Shown: positions 39,353-47,900, counted from the stretch's first letter. The stretch: 64,000 bases of DNA from Demequina sediminicola (GCF_000975055.1 NZ_BBRB01000003.1:62001-126000); one strand, 5' to 3'. Numbers and translations: made by a program. The notes: generated by a model not told the origin, from the letters alone.

Positions 39353-40140
39353 CACCGCGCCGCACCCGCTCAACGGCGACGGCCATCCTCACCGTCGCCA
39401 CAGCATCGTTCCTCTTGCCCGGATGCGCAACCCATGACACTCGCGTGCTCACCGTCCACGCTGCCGCCTCGCTGTCAGCGGTGATGAACGAGTTGGCGAG
39501 TGAGTTCGAAGCAGAACACCCAGGGACCGAGATTCGGGTCAACACCGGCGGATCCACCGGCCTCGCCACCCAGATCATTGATGGCGCCCCCGGAGACGTC
39601 TACGCCTCAGCGGACCTCGCCCAAATGGCGCGCGTGACGGACGAGGGAATCGCGCCCGAGCCACGAGCCTTCGCCTCCAACACCCTCACCATCGCCGTTG
39701 AACCCGGCAACCCCGCGAACATCGGCGGTCTCGACGCCCTCACCGATCCGGACCTGGACGTCGTGGTGTGCGCCCAGCCCGTGCCGTGCGGCGAAGCGAC
39801 CGCCCGCGTAGAGGCGACCTCGGGCATCGAGCTGATGCCTGTGAGCGAAGAGCTCTCCGTCACAGACGTGCTCGCCAAAGTCACCTCGGGCCAAGCCGAT
39901 GCTGGGCTCGTCTATGTCACCGACGTCGCCGCAAGTGGGGGCACCGCCACGGAAGTGCCTCTCAGCAACAATACGGCCACGAGTGAAAGCGACCTCGCCG
40001 AAGCCGCACAGACGGTCTACGCCATCGCAACGCTCACCACAAGCAGCGAACCCGAGCTCGCCACCCAGTTCGTCGCATATGCATTGTCGGACCCTGGCCA
40101 AGCACTCATGACTCAAGCCGGCTTTGGAGCCGCACCATGA
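39349..40140 (+). CDS. modA: Molybdate ABC transporter substrate-binding lipoprotein
   Basis: A 263-residue periplasmic-type binding protein with a lipobox (FLLPGC). LTVHAAASLSAVMNELASEFEAEHPGTEIRVNTGGSTGLATQI binds the oxyanion through Ser and main-chain groups. GAPGDVYASADLAQM and GQADAGLVYVTDV are typical. GTG 39349 overlaps the regulator's stop by 4 bp. Confidence 0.94.
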   Translation: MTPRRTRSTATAILTVATASFLLPGCATHDTRVLTVHAAASLSAVMNELASEFEAEHPGTEIRVNTGGSTGLATQIIDGAPGDVYASADLAQMARVTDEGIAPEPRAFASNTLTIAVEPGNPANIGGLDALTDPDLDVVVCAQPVPCGEATARVEATSGIELMPVSEELSVTDVLAKVTSGQADAGLVYVTDVAASGGTATEVPLSNNTATSESDLAEAAQTVYAIATLTTSSEPELATQFVAYALSDPGQALMTQAGFGAAP

Positions 40141-40913
40141 GCATGCCGCGGTGGATGCTCCCGCTAGCGATCGCGGCAGTCGCTCTCGTCATCGTGCCCC
40201 TCGCGGCCATGGCGCTGGAGGTTCCGTGGCGCGACTTGCCCATGCTGTTGACGTCGTCCGCGTCGCTCGAGGCACTGTGGCTCAGCATGCGCACCGCTTT
40301 GACCGCCACAGTGCTGTGTGTACTGCTGGGGTTTCCTCTTGGATACGCGCTCGCCTCATGGGAATCGCGGTGGCAGCCCTTGGCACGCGCGATCGTCCTG
40401 GCACCACTCGTGCTCCCACCCGTCGTCGGCGGACTCGCGCTCCTGTATGCCTTTGGACGCGGCGGACTGCTCGGCCAGCCACTCGACGCCATCGGAATCG
40501 ACATCGCATACACCAGCACGGCCGTCGTCATCGCCCAGACCTTTGTCGCCATGCCGTTTATGGTGCTCTCCACCGAGTCCGCTTTGCGATCCCGTAGCGG
40601 TCACCACGAACTCATCGCCGCGACGCTCGGCTCAAGCCGCTCGCACACCTTCTGGCACATCACTGCGCCCGCCGTACTCCCGGCACTCGCCACCGGTACC
40701 GTGCTGGCCTTCGCGCGCGCACTGGGAGAGTTTGGCGCCACCCTGACCTTCGCAGGATCCCTTGAAGGCGTCACGCGCACACTGCCACTAGAGATCTACC
40801 TGCAACGCGAAAGCGATTCCGCCGTTGCCGTAGCCCTAGCCATTGTGCTCGTGGCGGTCGCGATTGCCGTGGTCGCGCTTGCATACCGGCCACCGCTGAG
40901 GAGCGCTCGATGA
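40137..40913 (+). CDS. modB: Molybdate ABC transporter permease
   Basis: A 258-residue permease with about five or six membrane segments. The EAA loop that contacts the ATPase is ELIAATLGSSRSHTFWHITAPAVLPALATG. It overlaps modA and modC by 4 bp each. Confidence 0.94.
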   Translation: MSMPRWMLPLAIAAVALVIVPLAAMALEVPWRDLPMLLTSSASLEALWLSMRTALTATVLCVLLGFPLGYALASWESRWQPLARAIVLAPLVLPPVVGGLALLYAFGRGGLLGQPLDAIGIDIAYTSTAVVIAQTFVAMPFMVLSTESALRSRSGHHELIAATLGSSRSHTFWHITAPAVLPALATGTVLAFARALGEFGATLTFAGSLEGVTRTLPLEIYLQRESDSAVAVALAIVLVAVAIAVVALAYRPPLRSAR

Positions 40914-41992
40914 ACGACACACCGCTCCCACACGCCACAGGCATCGAGGCGCATGTCCTGGTCCCCGCCCGCGGAGTCGATGCGATCCTGTCCGTGCCGG
41001 CTCAGGAGACTCTCGCGCTGCTTGGCCCGAATGGCTCGGGAAAATCGACGGTGCTCGGTGCCTTGGCAGGAACCGTCAAAGCCGATGGGGGCTTCACTCG
41101 ACTCAGCGAGCGGGTCCTGCACCGTGTCGACTCGCCCAGCGGCAGTTCCGCCGGGGTTCCGCCCCGTGAACGCCGCATCGCACTCGTCACTCAACGCGCC
41201 GACCTGTTCCCCGCAATGAACGTGCGGGACAACGTTGCCTTCGGCCTCCGTGCGCAAGGCACACCTCGCAGTACGGCACGGGACATGGCCGATGCACAAC
41301 TCGCTCGCGACGACCTCTCGGCCCTCGGTGATCGCAGGCCTTCGAGCCTGTCAGGAGGTCAAGCGCGGCGCGTCGCAATCGCACGAGCGCTCGTCACCCA
41401 GCCGAACGCACTCCTCCTCGATGAACCCTTCGCCGGCATCGATGTCGAAGCAGCACAGCGGGTGCGAGCACTTGTCCGCGACCAGGCACGCGACGTGACG
41501 ACCATCATCGCCACCCACGATGCCGCCGATGCGTCACTACTTGCTGACCGGATCGCCGTCCTCGACGCCGGACGTGTGGCCGAGGTCGGAACCGTGCGCG
41601 ACGTGCTGACCCAACCTCTCACTGCGTTCGCCGCACGGATGGCCGGGCTGCGCATCGTCCGGGGAACCCTGCGCTCGGGGTCGCTCGTGTTGGCGGACGG
41701 TTCGGCCCTACGAGTTCGCGGAGATGACGTCGGCAACCGCGAAGGTCAATCGGCACAAGCTGCGATCGCTCCACGGCACGTGCGGCTCGCCGATGCGTCG
41801 GAAGAGGCCGATACCGGAATCCCGGACACCGTGGAAGCCGTCGAGCAGCACGGCGATGTGGTGCGAGTGCGTGGGGCGCGGCTCAGCGCCGACGTTGACC
41901 ACATTGATGCCGGGCATCTTCGTGAAAGGGCCACCATCCGCTGGGTCGTGTCCGAGCCCGTGCACGCCTATGCGTGCGCCTCGACCCCGTAG
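40910..41992 (+). CDS. modC: Molybdate ABC transporter ATP-binding protein
   Basis: A 360-residue ABC ATPase. Walker A is GPNGSGKST, signature LSGGQARRVAIARAL, Walker B LLLDEPFAGID, switch His in ATHDAADA. The C-terminal ~120 residues form a TOBE-like regulatory domain (IAPRHVRLADAS to the end). It is the last gene of the mod operon; a 62-bp palindrome and a heptamer repeat follow. Confidence 0.94.
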   Translation: MNDTPLPHATGIEAHVLVPARGVDAILSVPAQETLALLGPNGSGKSTVLGALAGTVKADGGFTRLSERVLHRVDSPSGSSAGVPPRERRIALVTQRADLFPAMNVRDNVAFGLRAQGTPRSTARDMADAQLARDDLSALGDRRPSSLSGGQARRVAIARALVTQPNALLLDEPFAGIDVEAAQRVRALVRDQARDVTTIIATHDAADASLLADRIAVLDAGRVAEVGTVRDVLTQPLTAFAARMAGLRIVRGTLRSGSLVLADGSALRVRGDDVGNREGQSAQAAIAPRHVRLADASEEADTGIPDTVEAVEQHGDVVRVRGARLSADVDHIDAGHLRERATIRWVVSEPVHAYACASTP

Positions 41993-42019
41993 TCACATTG
42001 CCAAAACCCCCGCCACCCC

Positions 42020-42081
42020 CGCCAAATGGCTCCATTTCGCTGTTCTGAACGGTCAAAACAACCAAATCACGCCACTTCACG
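42020..42081. repeat. 62-bp nested palindrome, copy E4 (inverted)
   Basis: The left half (CGCCAAATGGC, then the 6-bp arm GCTGTT at 42039-42044) is the exact complement of the right 25 bp of copy E5 (42557-42581). The right half has decayed (GCCACTTCACG in place of GCCACTTGGCG). It lies between the convergent ends of modC and an 88-codon gene. Confidence 0.75.
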
Positions 42082-42122
42082 GCAGTCGGCAGGCGGCAGG
42101 TGGCAGGTGGCAGGCGGCAGGT
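42081..42122. repeat. Heptamer tandem repeat (GGCAGGY)
   Basis: Five intact units of GGCAGGC or GGCAGGT run from 42088 to 42122, preceded by one degenerate unit (42081-42087). It directly abuts palindrome E4, downstream of modC. Confidence 0.85.
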
Positions 42123-42130
42123 ACCGAACC

Positions 42131-42397
42131 CTAGAGCGCCTCTCCGCCGCGGCGCATCAAGAGCAGCACCGCACAAGTGCCGAGCGACACCAGCAACAGC
42201 ACTGCGGCAACAACCGCACCGGGCCCTGAGATGCTCGCAGAGAACAACTGCGCACCGGGCTCAGCGGCGGCGGCCGCACCGTCGGTCGAGGTGGCGATAG
42301 TCGCAGCGGTGGCGGTCACGGCGCCTGCCACCGACAGTGCCATAGCGGCGAGCGCTGCGAGGGCGCTCAGAGCAACGCGGCGTAGTGGAGTTAACAC
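42131..42397 (-). CDS. Small membrane protein, unknown
   Basis: An 88-residue protein. An N-terminal signal-like helix (VALSALAALAAMALSVAGAVTATA) is followed by a short Ala/Gly-rich exported loop and a C-terminal membrane segment (GAVVAAVLLLVSLGTCAVLLLM) with a short basic tail (RRGGEAL). I recognise no family. Low complexity makes it possible that the frame is not expressed. It is flanked on both sides by 62-bp palindromes (E4 and E5) in opposite orientation. Confidence 0.5.
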   Translation of the reverse strand: MLTPLRRVALSALAALAAMALSVAGAVTATAATIATSTDGAAAAAEPGAQLFSASISGPGAVVAAVLLLVSLGTCAVLLLMRRGGEAL

Positions 42398-42519
42398 GGT
42401 TCCCCCTCATCGGGCTGGAGTCGTCACGATCAACTCAGAAACTACGTGCCGCAATTGAACACTGGCTGAACGACAGGTGAAGGCCGCATGGCACTTGTGC
42501 TTTCAGCCCCGACCACTCC

Positions 42520-42581
42520 GCCAAGTGGCAAAATCTCGCTGTTTAAGAGCATCAAAACAGCGAAATGGAGCCATTTGGCGG
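42520..42581. repeat. 62-bp nested palindrome, copy E5
   Basis: Outer arms CGCCAAGTGGC (42520-42530) and GCCATTTGGCG (42571-42581) pair except at one position. Inner arms GCTGTTT (42539-42545) and AAACAGC (42556-42562) are perfect. It lies between moaD and the start of the 88-codon gene. Confidence 0.8.
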
Positions 42582-42604
42582 GAAGAAGGGGGTGCGGGGG
42601 GGGG

Positions 42605-42841
42605 TTAGCCGCCGGCGAATGGCGGAAGGATGTCGAGAAAACCGGAATCCGGAACAGCCGCATCATCGTTGCAGCGCTGGCCATTGGCCATCACCGAGCA
42701 TTGACGAAGGATCCGCGCAAAGTCGTCGTCAAAGCGCTCCACTAGGTGCGCCTTCACCTCGCCCACCGTCGCTCCGGCAGCCTCAAGTTGGTCCGCGCCC
42801 GCAGCCTCCGCGGCCGCGGCAAAGAGCCGCACCGGAGTCAT
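42605..42841 (-). CDS. moaD: Molybdopterin synthase sulfur-carrier subunit
   Basis: A 78-residue ubiquitin-like MoaD/ThiS protein ending in the Gly-Gly tail (ILPPFAGG) that is adenylylated by MoeB and then thiocarboxylated. TPVRLFAAAAEAAG and VMANGQRCNDDAAVPD are family features. Overlaps the DUF6457 gene by 4 bp. It is the last gene of the long minus-strand run. Confidence 0.93.
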   Translation of the reverse strand: MTPVRLFAAAAEAAGADQLEAAGATVGEVKAHLVERFDDDFARILRQCSVMANGQRCNDDAAVPDSGFLDILPPFAGG

Positions 42842-43128
42842 CGCCCAGGCATCTCCTGGTTCCAGCTGTCACATACATCGGCGAGCACGCCCAGGGCTTC
42901 ATCGAACTCGTGAGCTGATTCACCGCCGTCGAACCCTTCTTCATTGGCTGAGGCGCGACCCACCGCGTACCCCACCAGGAATGTGGACAGCGGCGCGGCC
43001 GGACGCGAGCCCGCTTCCGCAGCACCGCGCGCAGCGTCGAGGATCCGGTCGATGTCAACCACGGCAGTGTCGATCCCGAGTTCCCCAGCGACAGCCTCGA
43101 CCCATGCTTCCAACTGTGTGTTCGTCAT
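42838..43128 (-). CDS. DUF6457 protein in the Moco gene set
   Basis: A 96-residue protein beginning TNTQLEAWVEAVAGELGID, predicted mostly helical. It has one Cys (VCDSW) and no known motif. I recognise it as the small domain (DUF6457) often placed beside mobA in actinobacteria. The 4-bp overlaps with both mobA and moaD suggest a role in cofactor synthesis or assembly, but none has been shown. Confidence 0.75.
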   Translation of the reverse strand: MTNTQLEAWVEAVAGELGIDTAVVDIDRILDAARGAAEAGSRPAAPLSTFLVGYAVGRASANEEGFDGGESAHEFDEALGVLADVCDSWNQEMPGR

Positions 43129-43733
43129 GAAATTTCCTCTCGCAGACGTTCAACATCATTCCAGGTATCGGCATCGCGCGCCGCCGCGCCAGCCGGAACT
43201 GACGTCATCACGAGCCCACCCGTGAGCGCACGCATGGAGGCTCCGTCAGGATCCCCCACCTGTGCCAGGGCCGCGACGAGTGCTTCCTTGACGTAAACGG
43301 CGAGCAGTGGCTGTGAAGTTCCACCGTCATCACAGGCCCAGGCGCCGTCACACTGTCGCGCGGTTTCACCTGCGACCGCGATCGCTGCGGAGCTCGCCTC
43401 CACGAGAGGAGGCACGGCATCGACGGCCAGGGGCATATCGCACGCGACCACGAGCACAAGATCCGTATCTCTGGGCAGCGCGCGCATGCCTGCCGCGAGG
43501 CCAGCGACGGGACCGCCGTAGGGCGGATCTTCACGCACCACGGTCAGCTCGACAGCCTGCTCCCCCAGGGACGTACGGTCTGCATCCCCCACCACGACCA
43601 CCTCCCGGGCCGCGGCACAAGCGCGAAGGGTGCGCTGCAGCATCGTCTCTCCGCCGATGTCGATGGCACCCTTGTCGACACCTCCTAGCCGGGAGGCACG
43701 CCCTCCGGACAGGACGATGGCATCGAGGTTCAT
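43125..43733 (-). CDS. mobA: Molybdenum cofactor guanylyltransferase
   Basis: A 202-residue nucleotidyltransferase. VLSGGRASRLGGVDKGAIDIGGETMLQRTL holds the GTP-binding GG...RxGGxDK signature, and LVVACDMPL the metal-binding Asp. It converts Mo-molybdopterin to the guanine dinucleotide form used by DMSO-reductase-family enzymes such as the nitrate reductase encoded upstream. Confidence 0.92.
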   Translation of the reverse strand: MNLDAIVLSGGRASRLGGVDKGAIDIGGETMLQRTLRACAAAREVVVVGDADRTSLGEQAVELTVVREDPPYGGPVAGLAAGMRALPRDTDLVLVVACDMPLAVDAVPPLVEASSAAIAVAGETARQCDGAWACDDGGTSQPLLAVYVKEALVAALAQVGDPDGASMRALTGGLVMTSVPAGAAARDADTWNDVERLREEIS

Positions 43734-44200
43734 TCGCGGTGCCAGTCTCCCGATTTTCCGCCTGTCTTGCGCAACAGGCGCACTTCACGAATCTCAGTGC
43801 CTTTGTCGAGGCCTTTCACCATGTCGACCACATTGAGGGCAGCGACGCTGGCGGCAGTCAGTGCCTCCATCTCCACACCGGTGCGGTCCGCGGTGCTCGC
43901 GGTCACTTCAAGTGCGACGCCGTCATCGGTCACGGTCACATCGACGCTCACCCCATGAACGCCAATGACATGTGCGAGCGGCAAAAGGTCAGGAGTGCGC
44001 TTCGCCGCAGCAATTCCCGCTATGCGCGCCACTGCCAGGACGTCCCCCTTGGGCACGGTTCCGTCACGCAGTGCCGCAACCACGTGCGGCGCACAACTCA
44101 CAAAAGCCTCGGCGGTGGCACTTCTCACGGTGGGCTGTTTCTGCGTGACATCCACCATGCGTGCATGTCCCGCGTCATCTAAGTGAGTGAACTTGCTCAT
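43730..44200 (-). CDS. moaC: Cyclic pyranopterin monophosphate synthase
   Basis: A 156-residue MoaC, acting after MoaA. FTHLDDAGHARMVDVTQKQPTVRSATA, AAKRTPDLLPLAH and TGVEMEALTAASVAALNVVDMVKG are conserved. The usual LIPLCH is LLPLAH here. Overlaps moeA and mobA by 4 bp. Confidence 0.95.
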   Translation of the reverse strand: MSKFTHLDDAGHARMVDVTQKQPTVRSATAEAFVSCAPHVVAALRDGTVPKGDVLAVARIAGIAAAKRTPDLLPLAHVIGVHGVSVDVTVTDDGVALEVTASTADRTGVEMEALTAASVAALNVVDMVKGLDKGTEIREVRLLRKTGGKSGDWHRE

Positions 44201-45384
44201 ACCAGTGTCTCCAACATCCCCGACATCAATCCAACGGCGTCACCACGGCGCACTTCTTCAACCTCCGCGGGAACCACTGCCAGCACGCGGCCTCGCGCGA
44301 GCGAAGCCACCAAGTGCGACCGCGACCCTCCCGCGGTCGCGGGGCTCACTGTCCCGTCCCCCTCAACGACCGCAGGAACAAACTGCATCCTGCCAGCCGG
44401 GCATCGCCAGCCCTGTGCAGCCGGCGCAGTGACCACGCGGGGCTCGACTGCACCCAACATCGCACGGAGCATCTGGCCCACGACCACCTGGAACGTCACG
44501 GCAACGGAAACTGGGTTGCCCGGCAGACAAGCGATCGGAACCCCATTGACACGCCCGAGGCCTTGCGGCTTGCCAGGTTGCATGGCGACGGCGTGAAAGC
44601 CCACGCCGGAATCCGAGAGGTCGGCTTTGACAGGGTCATAGGCACCCATGGATGCGCCACCAGCCGTGACAATCAGGTCAGCGTGAACGTCGGACAGCGC
44701 ACGCTTGACTGCACCCGGCGTATCGCCGACGCGCGGTAGCACGACCGGCTCACCGCCGCCCTCACGCACCAGCGCCGCGAGCAACGTGGAGTTGGAATCA
44801 ATGATTTGCCCCGGCCCTGGAACGAGACCGGGGTCCACGAGCTCGTCACCCGTTGCAAGCACCGCCACTCGTGGACGCCTACGCACCGCCACGTCGCCCT
44901 CGCCCACGGAAGCTGCCGCCGAGAGTTGCCACGAGCCCAGCACAATGCCCGGCGCCATCACCTGGTCTCCGGCACGCACGTCCTCGCCGCGGCGCCGGAT
45001 ATGGGCACCCATCGGTGCTTTCTGAAAGAAGGTGACGTGATCGACGCGGGCATCGGTGTGCTCGACGGGGACCACTGCATCGGCCCCGTCCGGCACCGGT
45101 GCTCCGGTCATGATCCGTGCCGCCGTCCCCGCAGGCAAGGGCTCTGGGAGTCCCACTCCCGCAGCGATATCGGCGCTGACCGGGAGGCGAGTACCGACCT
45201 GAACTTCCTCGGCACGCACGGCATAGCCGTCCATGGCGGAGTTATCGAACAATGGCCCGTCGGCACGCGCGTCCACGGATGCGCCCAGGATCCGGCCCAG
45301 CGCGTGCTCCAACGAGACGCGCTCGGTCGGCATCAGTTCCACGAGCGATACGGCCTCGAGAATATGTTCATTGACCGGCCTCAT
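44197..45384 (-). CDS. moeA: Molybdopterin molybdotransferase
   Basis: A 395-residue enzyme that inserts molybdate into adenylylated molybdopterin. PLFDNSAMDGYAVRAEEV, IMTGAPVPDGADAVVPVEHT, VAVLATGDELVDPG and VTAGGASMGAYDPVKADL mark its domains. It works after MogA. Overlaps neighbours by 4 bp. Confidence 0.95.
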   Translation of the reverse strand: MRPVNEHILEAVSLVELMPTERVSLEHALGRILGASVDARADGPLFDNSAMDGYAVRAEEVQVGTRLPVSADIAAGVGLPEPLPAGTAARIMTGAPVPDGADAVVPVEHTDARVDHVTFFQKAPMGAHIRRRGEDVRAGDQVMAPGIVLGSWQLSAAASVGEGDVAVRRRPRVAVLATGDELVDPGLVPGPGQIIDSNSTLLAALVREGGGEPVVLPRVGDTPGAVKRALSDVHADLIVTAGGASMGAYDPVKADLSDSGVGFHAVAMQPGKPQGLGRVNGVPIACLPGNPVSVAVTFQVVVGQMLRAMLGAVEPRVVTAPAAQGWRCPAGRMQFVPAVVEGDGTVSPATAGGSRSHLVASLARGRVLAVVPAEVEEVRRGDAVGLMSGMLETLV

Positions 45385-46124
45385 GTGCGCTCCTCACCTC
45401 GTTGATGGGACAAGGAATCTGCGGCGGCAAGAGCGACATCACGCCACCGCCCTGTGCGTCCATCGAGCACCACGAGTGTCCCCGCGAGTGATGTCCCCGC
45501 CCCCGCCACGCACTTCACAGCCTCCGCGGCCATCATGGTTCCTACCTGACCACAGGTGGGGCCAAAGACCGCACCACCGTCACACACGTCAAGATCAAGT
45601 GGATCTGGGCCCGGAAAGACGTCGTCCAGACGGTGTGTGTCATCGAAGACAGTCACCTGTCCATGCCAACCTGCAACAGCTCCCCAGATCACTGGGACAC
45701 CCAGGTCGTGTGCGACGCCTTCGACGAGTCGCCGTGCTGCCATGGTGTCGGTGCCGTCCACAATCACGTCGTGGCCGCTCAACTCCTCGCGCGCATTAGC
45801 CGACGTGAGGCGCACCTTCCGTGGGAGAGCTCGGCATTGTGGAGCCTGCCGCGCCAGTGCTTCAGCCGCGGCCTCGACCTTCACCCGGCCCACGTCATCC
45901 GGCGTGTAGAGGATCTGACGGTGAAGATTCGTGACGGACACGTGGTCATCGTCAATCAGAGTCAACGATCCCGCACCGGCCGCCGCTAAATATTGCGCGG
46001 CCGGGCATCCGAGGCCGCCGAGTCCCACGATCGCAATCGACGCGCGCTCGAGGGAGATCTGACCTTCGTCACCAAAATGGCTCAGGCCACGTTGACGAGC
46101 GAAGAGGTCAGGATGCGTGCTCAT
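45381..46124 (-). CDS. moeB: ThiF/MoeB-family adenylyltransferase
   Basis: A 247-residue E1-like enzyme. SIAIVGLGGLGCPAAQYLAAAGAG binds ATP; DDDHVSVTNLHRQILYTPDDVGRVK and VDGTDTMAARRLVEGVAHDLGVPVIWGAVAG follow. It should activate MoaD. There is no rhodanese domain, and the paired zinc cysteines of E. coli MoeB are not obvious. ATG 46124 is chosen because longer frames read into sirB; it overlaps sirB by 17 bp. Confidence 0.9.
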   Translation of the reverse strand: MSTHPDLFARQRGLSHFGDEGQISLERASIAIVGLGGLGCPAAQYLAAAGAGSLTLIDDDHVSVTNLHRQILYTPDDVGRVKVEAAAEALARQAPQCRALPRKVRLTSANAREELSGHDVIVDGTDTMAARRLVEGVAHDLGVPVIWGAVAGWHGQVTVFDDTHRLDDVFPGPDPLDLDVCDGGAVFGPTCGQVGTMMAAEAVKCVAGAGTSLAGTLVVLDGRTGRWRDVALAAADSLSHQRGEERT

Positions 46125-46794
46125 GGAATCGGTCGGCAACAATCTCGAGGAGGGCAGGGTGTGGAGCCAGCGGACCCGTAGCAATCTCCGCACCCGCTTC
46201 CTCCACCTTACGCTGAAAGAAACCCGGTGCCAGCAGGTAGGACGCGACCGCCACAGGCACGTCCGGATGCGCGTGACGCGCCGCTTGAACTGAATCGGCG
46301 ACCGATGGCGACGTTCCTGCGGCGAAGCCGATCGAGACCTCTCCCTGCCACCTCTGGGCCAGCATCGACGCAGCCTTGTCAGTGTCCGCTTGCGAGCGTG
46401 GATCTGAAGACCCTGCTGCCGCCAACACGACGGATGCTCCAGCTGGCACCTGCGACTCAGCGAGGCGTTCCATCACGATGTCAATGAGCCGGATATCTGG
46501 GCCAAGAGCGGGGGCGGCCACGACATCGGGCCGATGCTTCACGGCCTCGGCAATGTCGACGTACACGTGGTAGCCGCCGGCCAGGAGCAAGGGCACCACG
46601 ACGGCGGAGACTCCGTCGCCCTCAGGGATATCGGCGACGACGGCATCGATCTTGGGGTCTTGGACGTCGACGTAGGCCTCGCGCACTTCCAGACCTGTTG
46701 CGATGCGGATCTCCTCCAGCAAGGCACGGATGGTCGCTTGGCCTTCCGCTCCCCTCGTGCCATGGGCACAGCCGATGAGAATGGGTGCACTCAT
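46108..46794 (-). CDS. sirB: Sirohydrochlorin ferrochelatase (CbiX/SirB type)
   Basis: A 228-residue chelatase that would insert iron into sirohydrochlorin, finishing siroheme for NirB. Two CbiX-like halves are visible: LIGCAHGTRG with the catalytic His, GGYHVYVDIAEAV, then LAAAGSSDPRSQADTDKAASML. Overlaps nnaR by 4 bp. Metal specificity (Fe versus Co) is inferred from context. Confidence 0.88.
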   Translation of the reverse strand: MSAPILIGCAHGTRGAEGQATIRALLEEIRIATGLEVREAYVDVQDPKIDAVVADIPEGDGVSAVVVPLLLAGGYHVYVDIAEAVKHRPDVVAAPALGPDIRLIDIVMERLAESQVPAGASVVLAAAGSSDPRSQADTDKAASMLAQRWQGEVSIGFAAGTSPSVADSVQAARHAHPDVPVAVASYLLAPGFFQRKVEEAGAEIATGPLAPHPALLEIVADRFHEHAS

Positions 46795-47900
46795 GCGCTG
46801 ACTCCGAGTGCATAGCCGCGCTTCACCACAGTTTTCACCAGGGCACGCGAGCCCGAGTTCTCGCGCAAGCGGTTGATGGCGGCTTCGACCGCGTGGGCGC
46901 CGGCGCTGTCTCCCGGGAGTAGTTGTCCCAACTGTTCGCGCGTGAGGACTGATCCGCGCGCGCCTGCCAGTGCCTTCAAGATTTCAAGGCCGGTAGGCGT
47001 TAAGGGCAACACTTCGCCATTGAGCACTGCGGCGTTGGCTCGCAGGAGGAGCGGGCCGTCCGGGGTAGCGATGGGCTCGGTGGTGCCAAAGTGCTTGATG
47101 AGTTCTCGCACAAGCGCACCGAGGCGCCACCGCTCCGGAAAGTGAGCGGCCAGACCTGCGGCCTCCAGCGGCGCGGCGGTCACTGGTCCCACGGCAGCCA
47201 GCACGAGCGAGCCATCGTGAGAGCGGGAGGCGATGTCTGGGAGAACTCCGGCCTCCGCAATGCCCTCAAGCCACGCTTCCACTCCGGGCGCTGATGTAAA
47301 GAGCACGGCATCCACACGTCCTTGGGCGGCCTCGACAATGGCGTCGCGGTGCGCGCCCGGGTCAGCGGGCGGCCCCCACCCGTAGACCACCAAGCTGTGA
47401 ACGGTCGCACCAGCATCGGCAAAGGCCTCATCGAGGCCGTCGGACCCGTTGCCGTGGTGCTGCACAGCGATAGTGAGACCGTCGACGCCCTCGGCGAGCA
47501 GATAGTCCCGCAATTCAGCTGCGGTCTCCGACTCTGCGACCCAATCTGCTTGAAGACCGGCAGCCTGAATCGCGCCGCGCGCCTTGGGGCCACGCGCGAC
47601 GAGTCGGGCACCCCGGAGGACCTCCAGCAGGTCATCTGCCAGGCCTGCGGCATCGGCGGCTTCCACCCAGCCACGAAAGCCGATGCCGGTGGTTGCCACC
47701 ACGACGTCGGGCCGCGCCTCGATCAGGACACGCGTGTCTTCGACGAGCGCCACGTCATCGAGATGGGAGACGGTGCTGAGCGCTGGCGCATACGTGATCG
47801 ACGCGCCGCGTCGCTCAAGTGCCGTGGCGAGCTCTTTCTTGCGGCGGTCAGCAGTGATGACCATCACGCAGCCAGCTAGGACATCGCCGGTCTCGCTCAT
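46791..47900 (-). CDS. nnaR: HemD-like protein with C-terminal winged helix (NnaR-type nitrate regulator)
   Basis: A 369-residue fusion. Residues ~1-260 resemble uroporphyrinogen-III synthase. Residues ~285-369 are an OmpR-type winged-helix DNA-binding domain (LTPTGLEILKALAGARGSVLTREQLGQLL and AVEAAINRLRENSG...VKRGYALG). This architecture matches actinobacterial NnaR, known in Streptomyces and Mycobacterium as a co-activator with GlnR of nitrate/nitrite assimilation genes. A dedicated hemD exists at 62572-63558, so this copy is more likely regulatory. Confidence 0.85.
   Translation of the reverse strand: MSETGDVLAGCVMVITADRRKKELATALERRGASITYAPALSTVSHLDDVALVEDTRVLIEARPDVVVATTGIGFRGWVEAADAAGLADDLLEVLRGARLVARGPKARGAIQAAGLQADWVAESETAAELRDYLLAEGVDGLTIAVQHHGNGSDGLDEAFADAGATVHSLVVYGWGPPADPGAHRDAIVEAAQGRVDAVLFTSAPGVEAWLEGIAEAGVLPDIASRSHDGSLVLAAVGPVTAAPLEAAGLAAHFPERWRLGALVRELIKHFGTTEPIATPDGPLLLRANAAVLNGEVLPLTPTGLEILKALAGARGSVLTREQLGQLLPGDSAGAHAVEAAINRLRENSGSRALVKTVVKRGYALGVSA

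Noticed and set aside
36831..42581. The 62-bp palindromes as transcription terminators
   Set aside because: They lack T-tracts, and one copy lies between two divergent starts where no terminator is needed.
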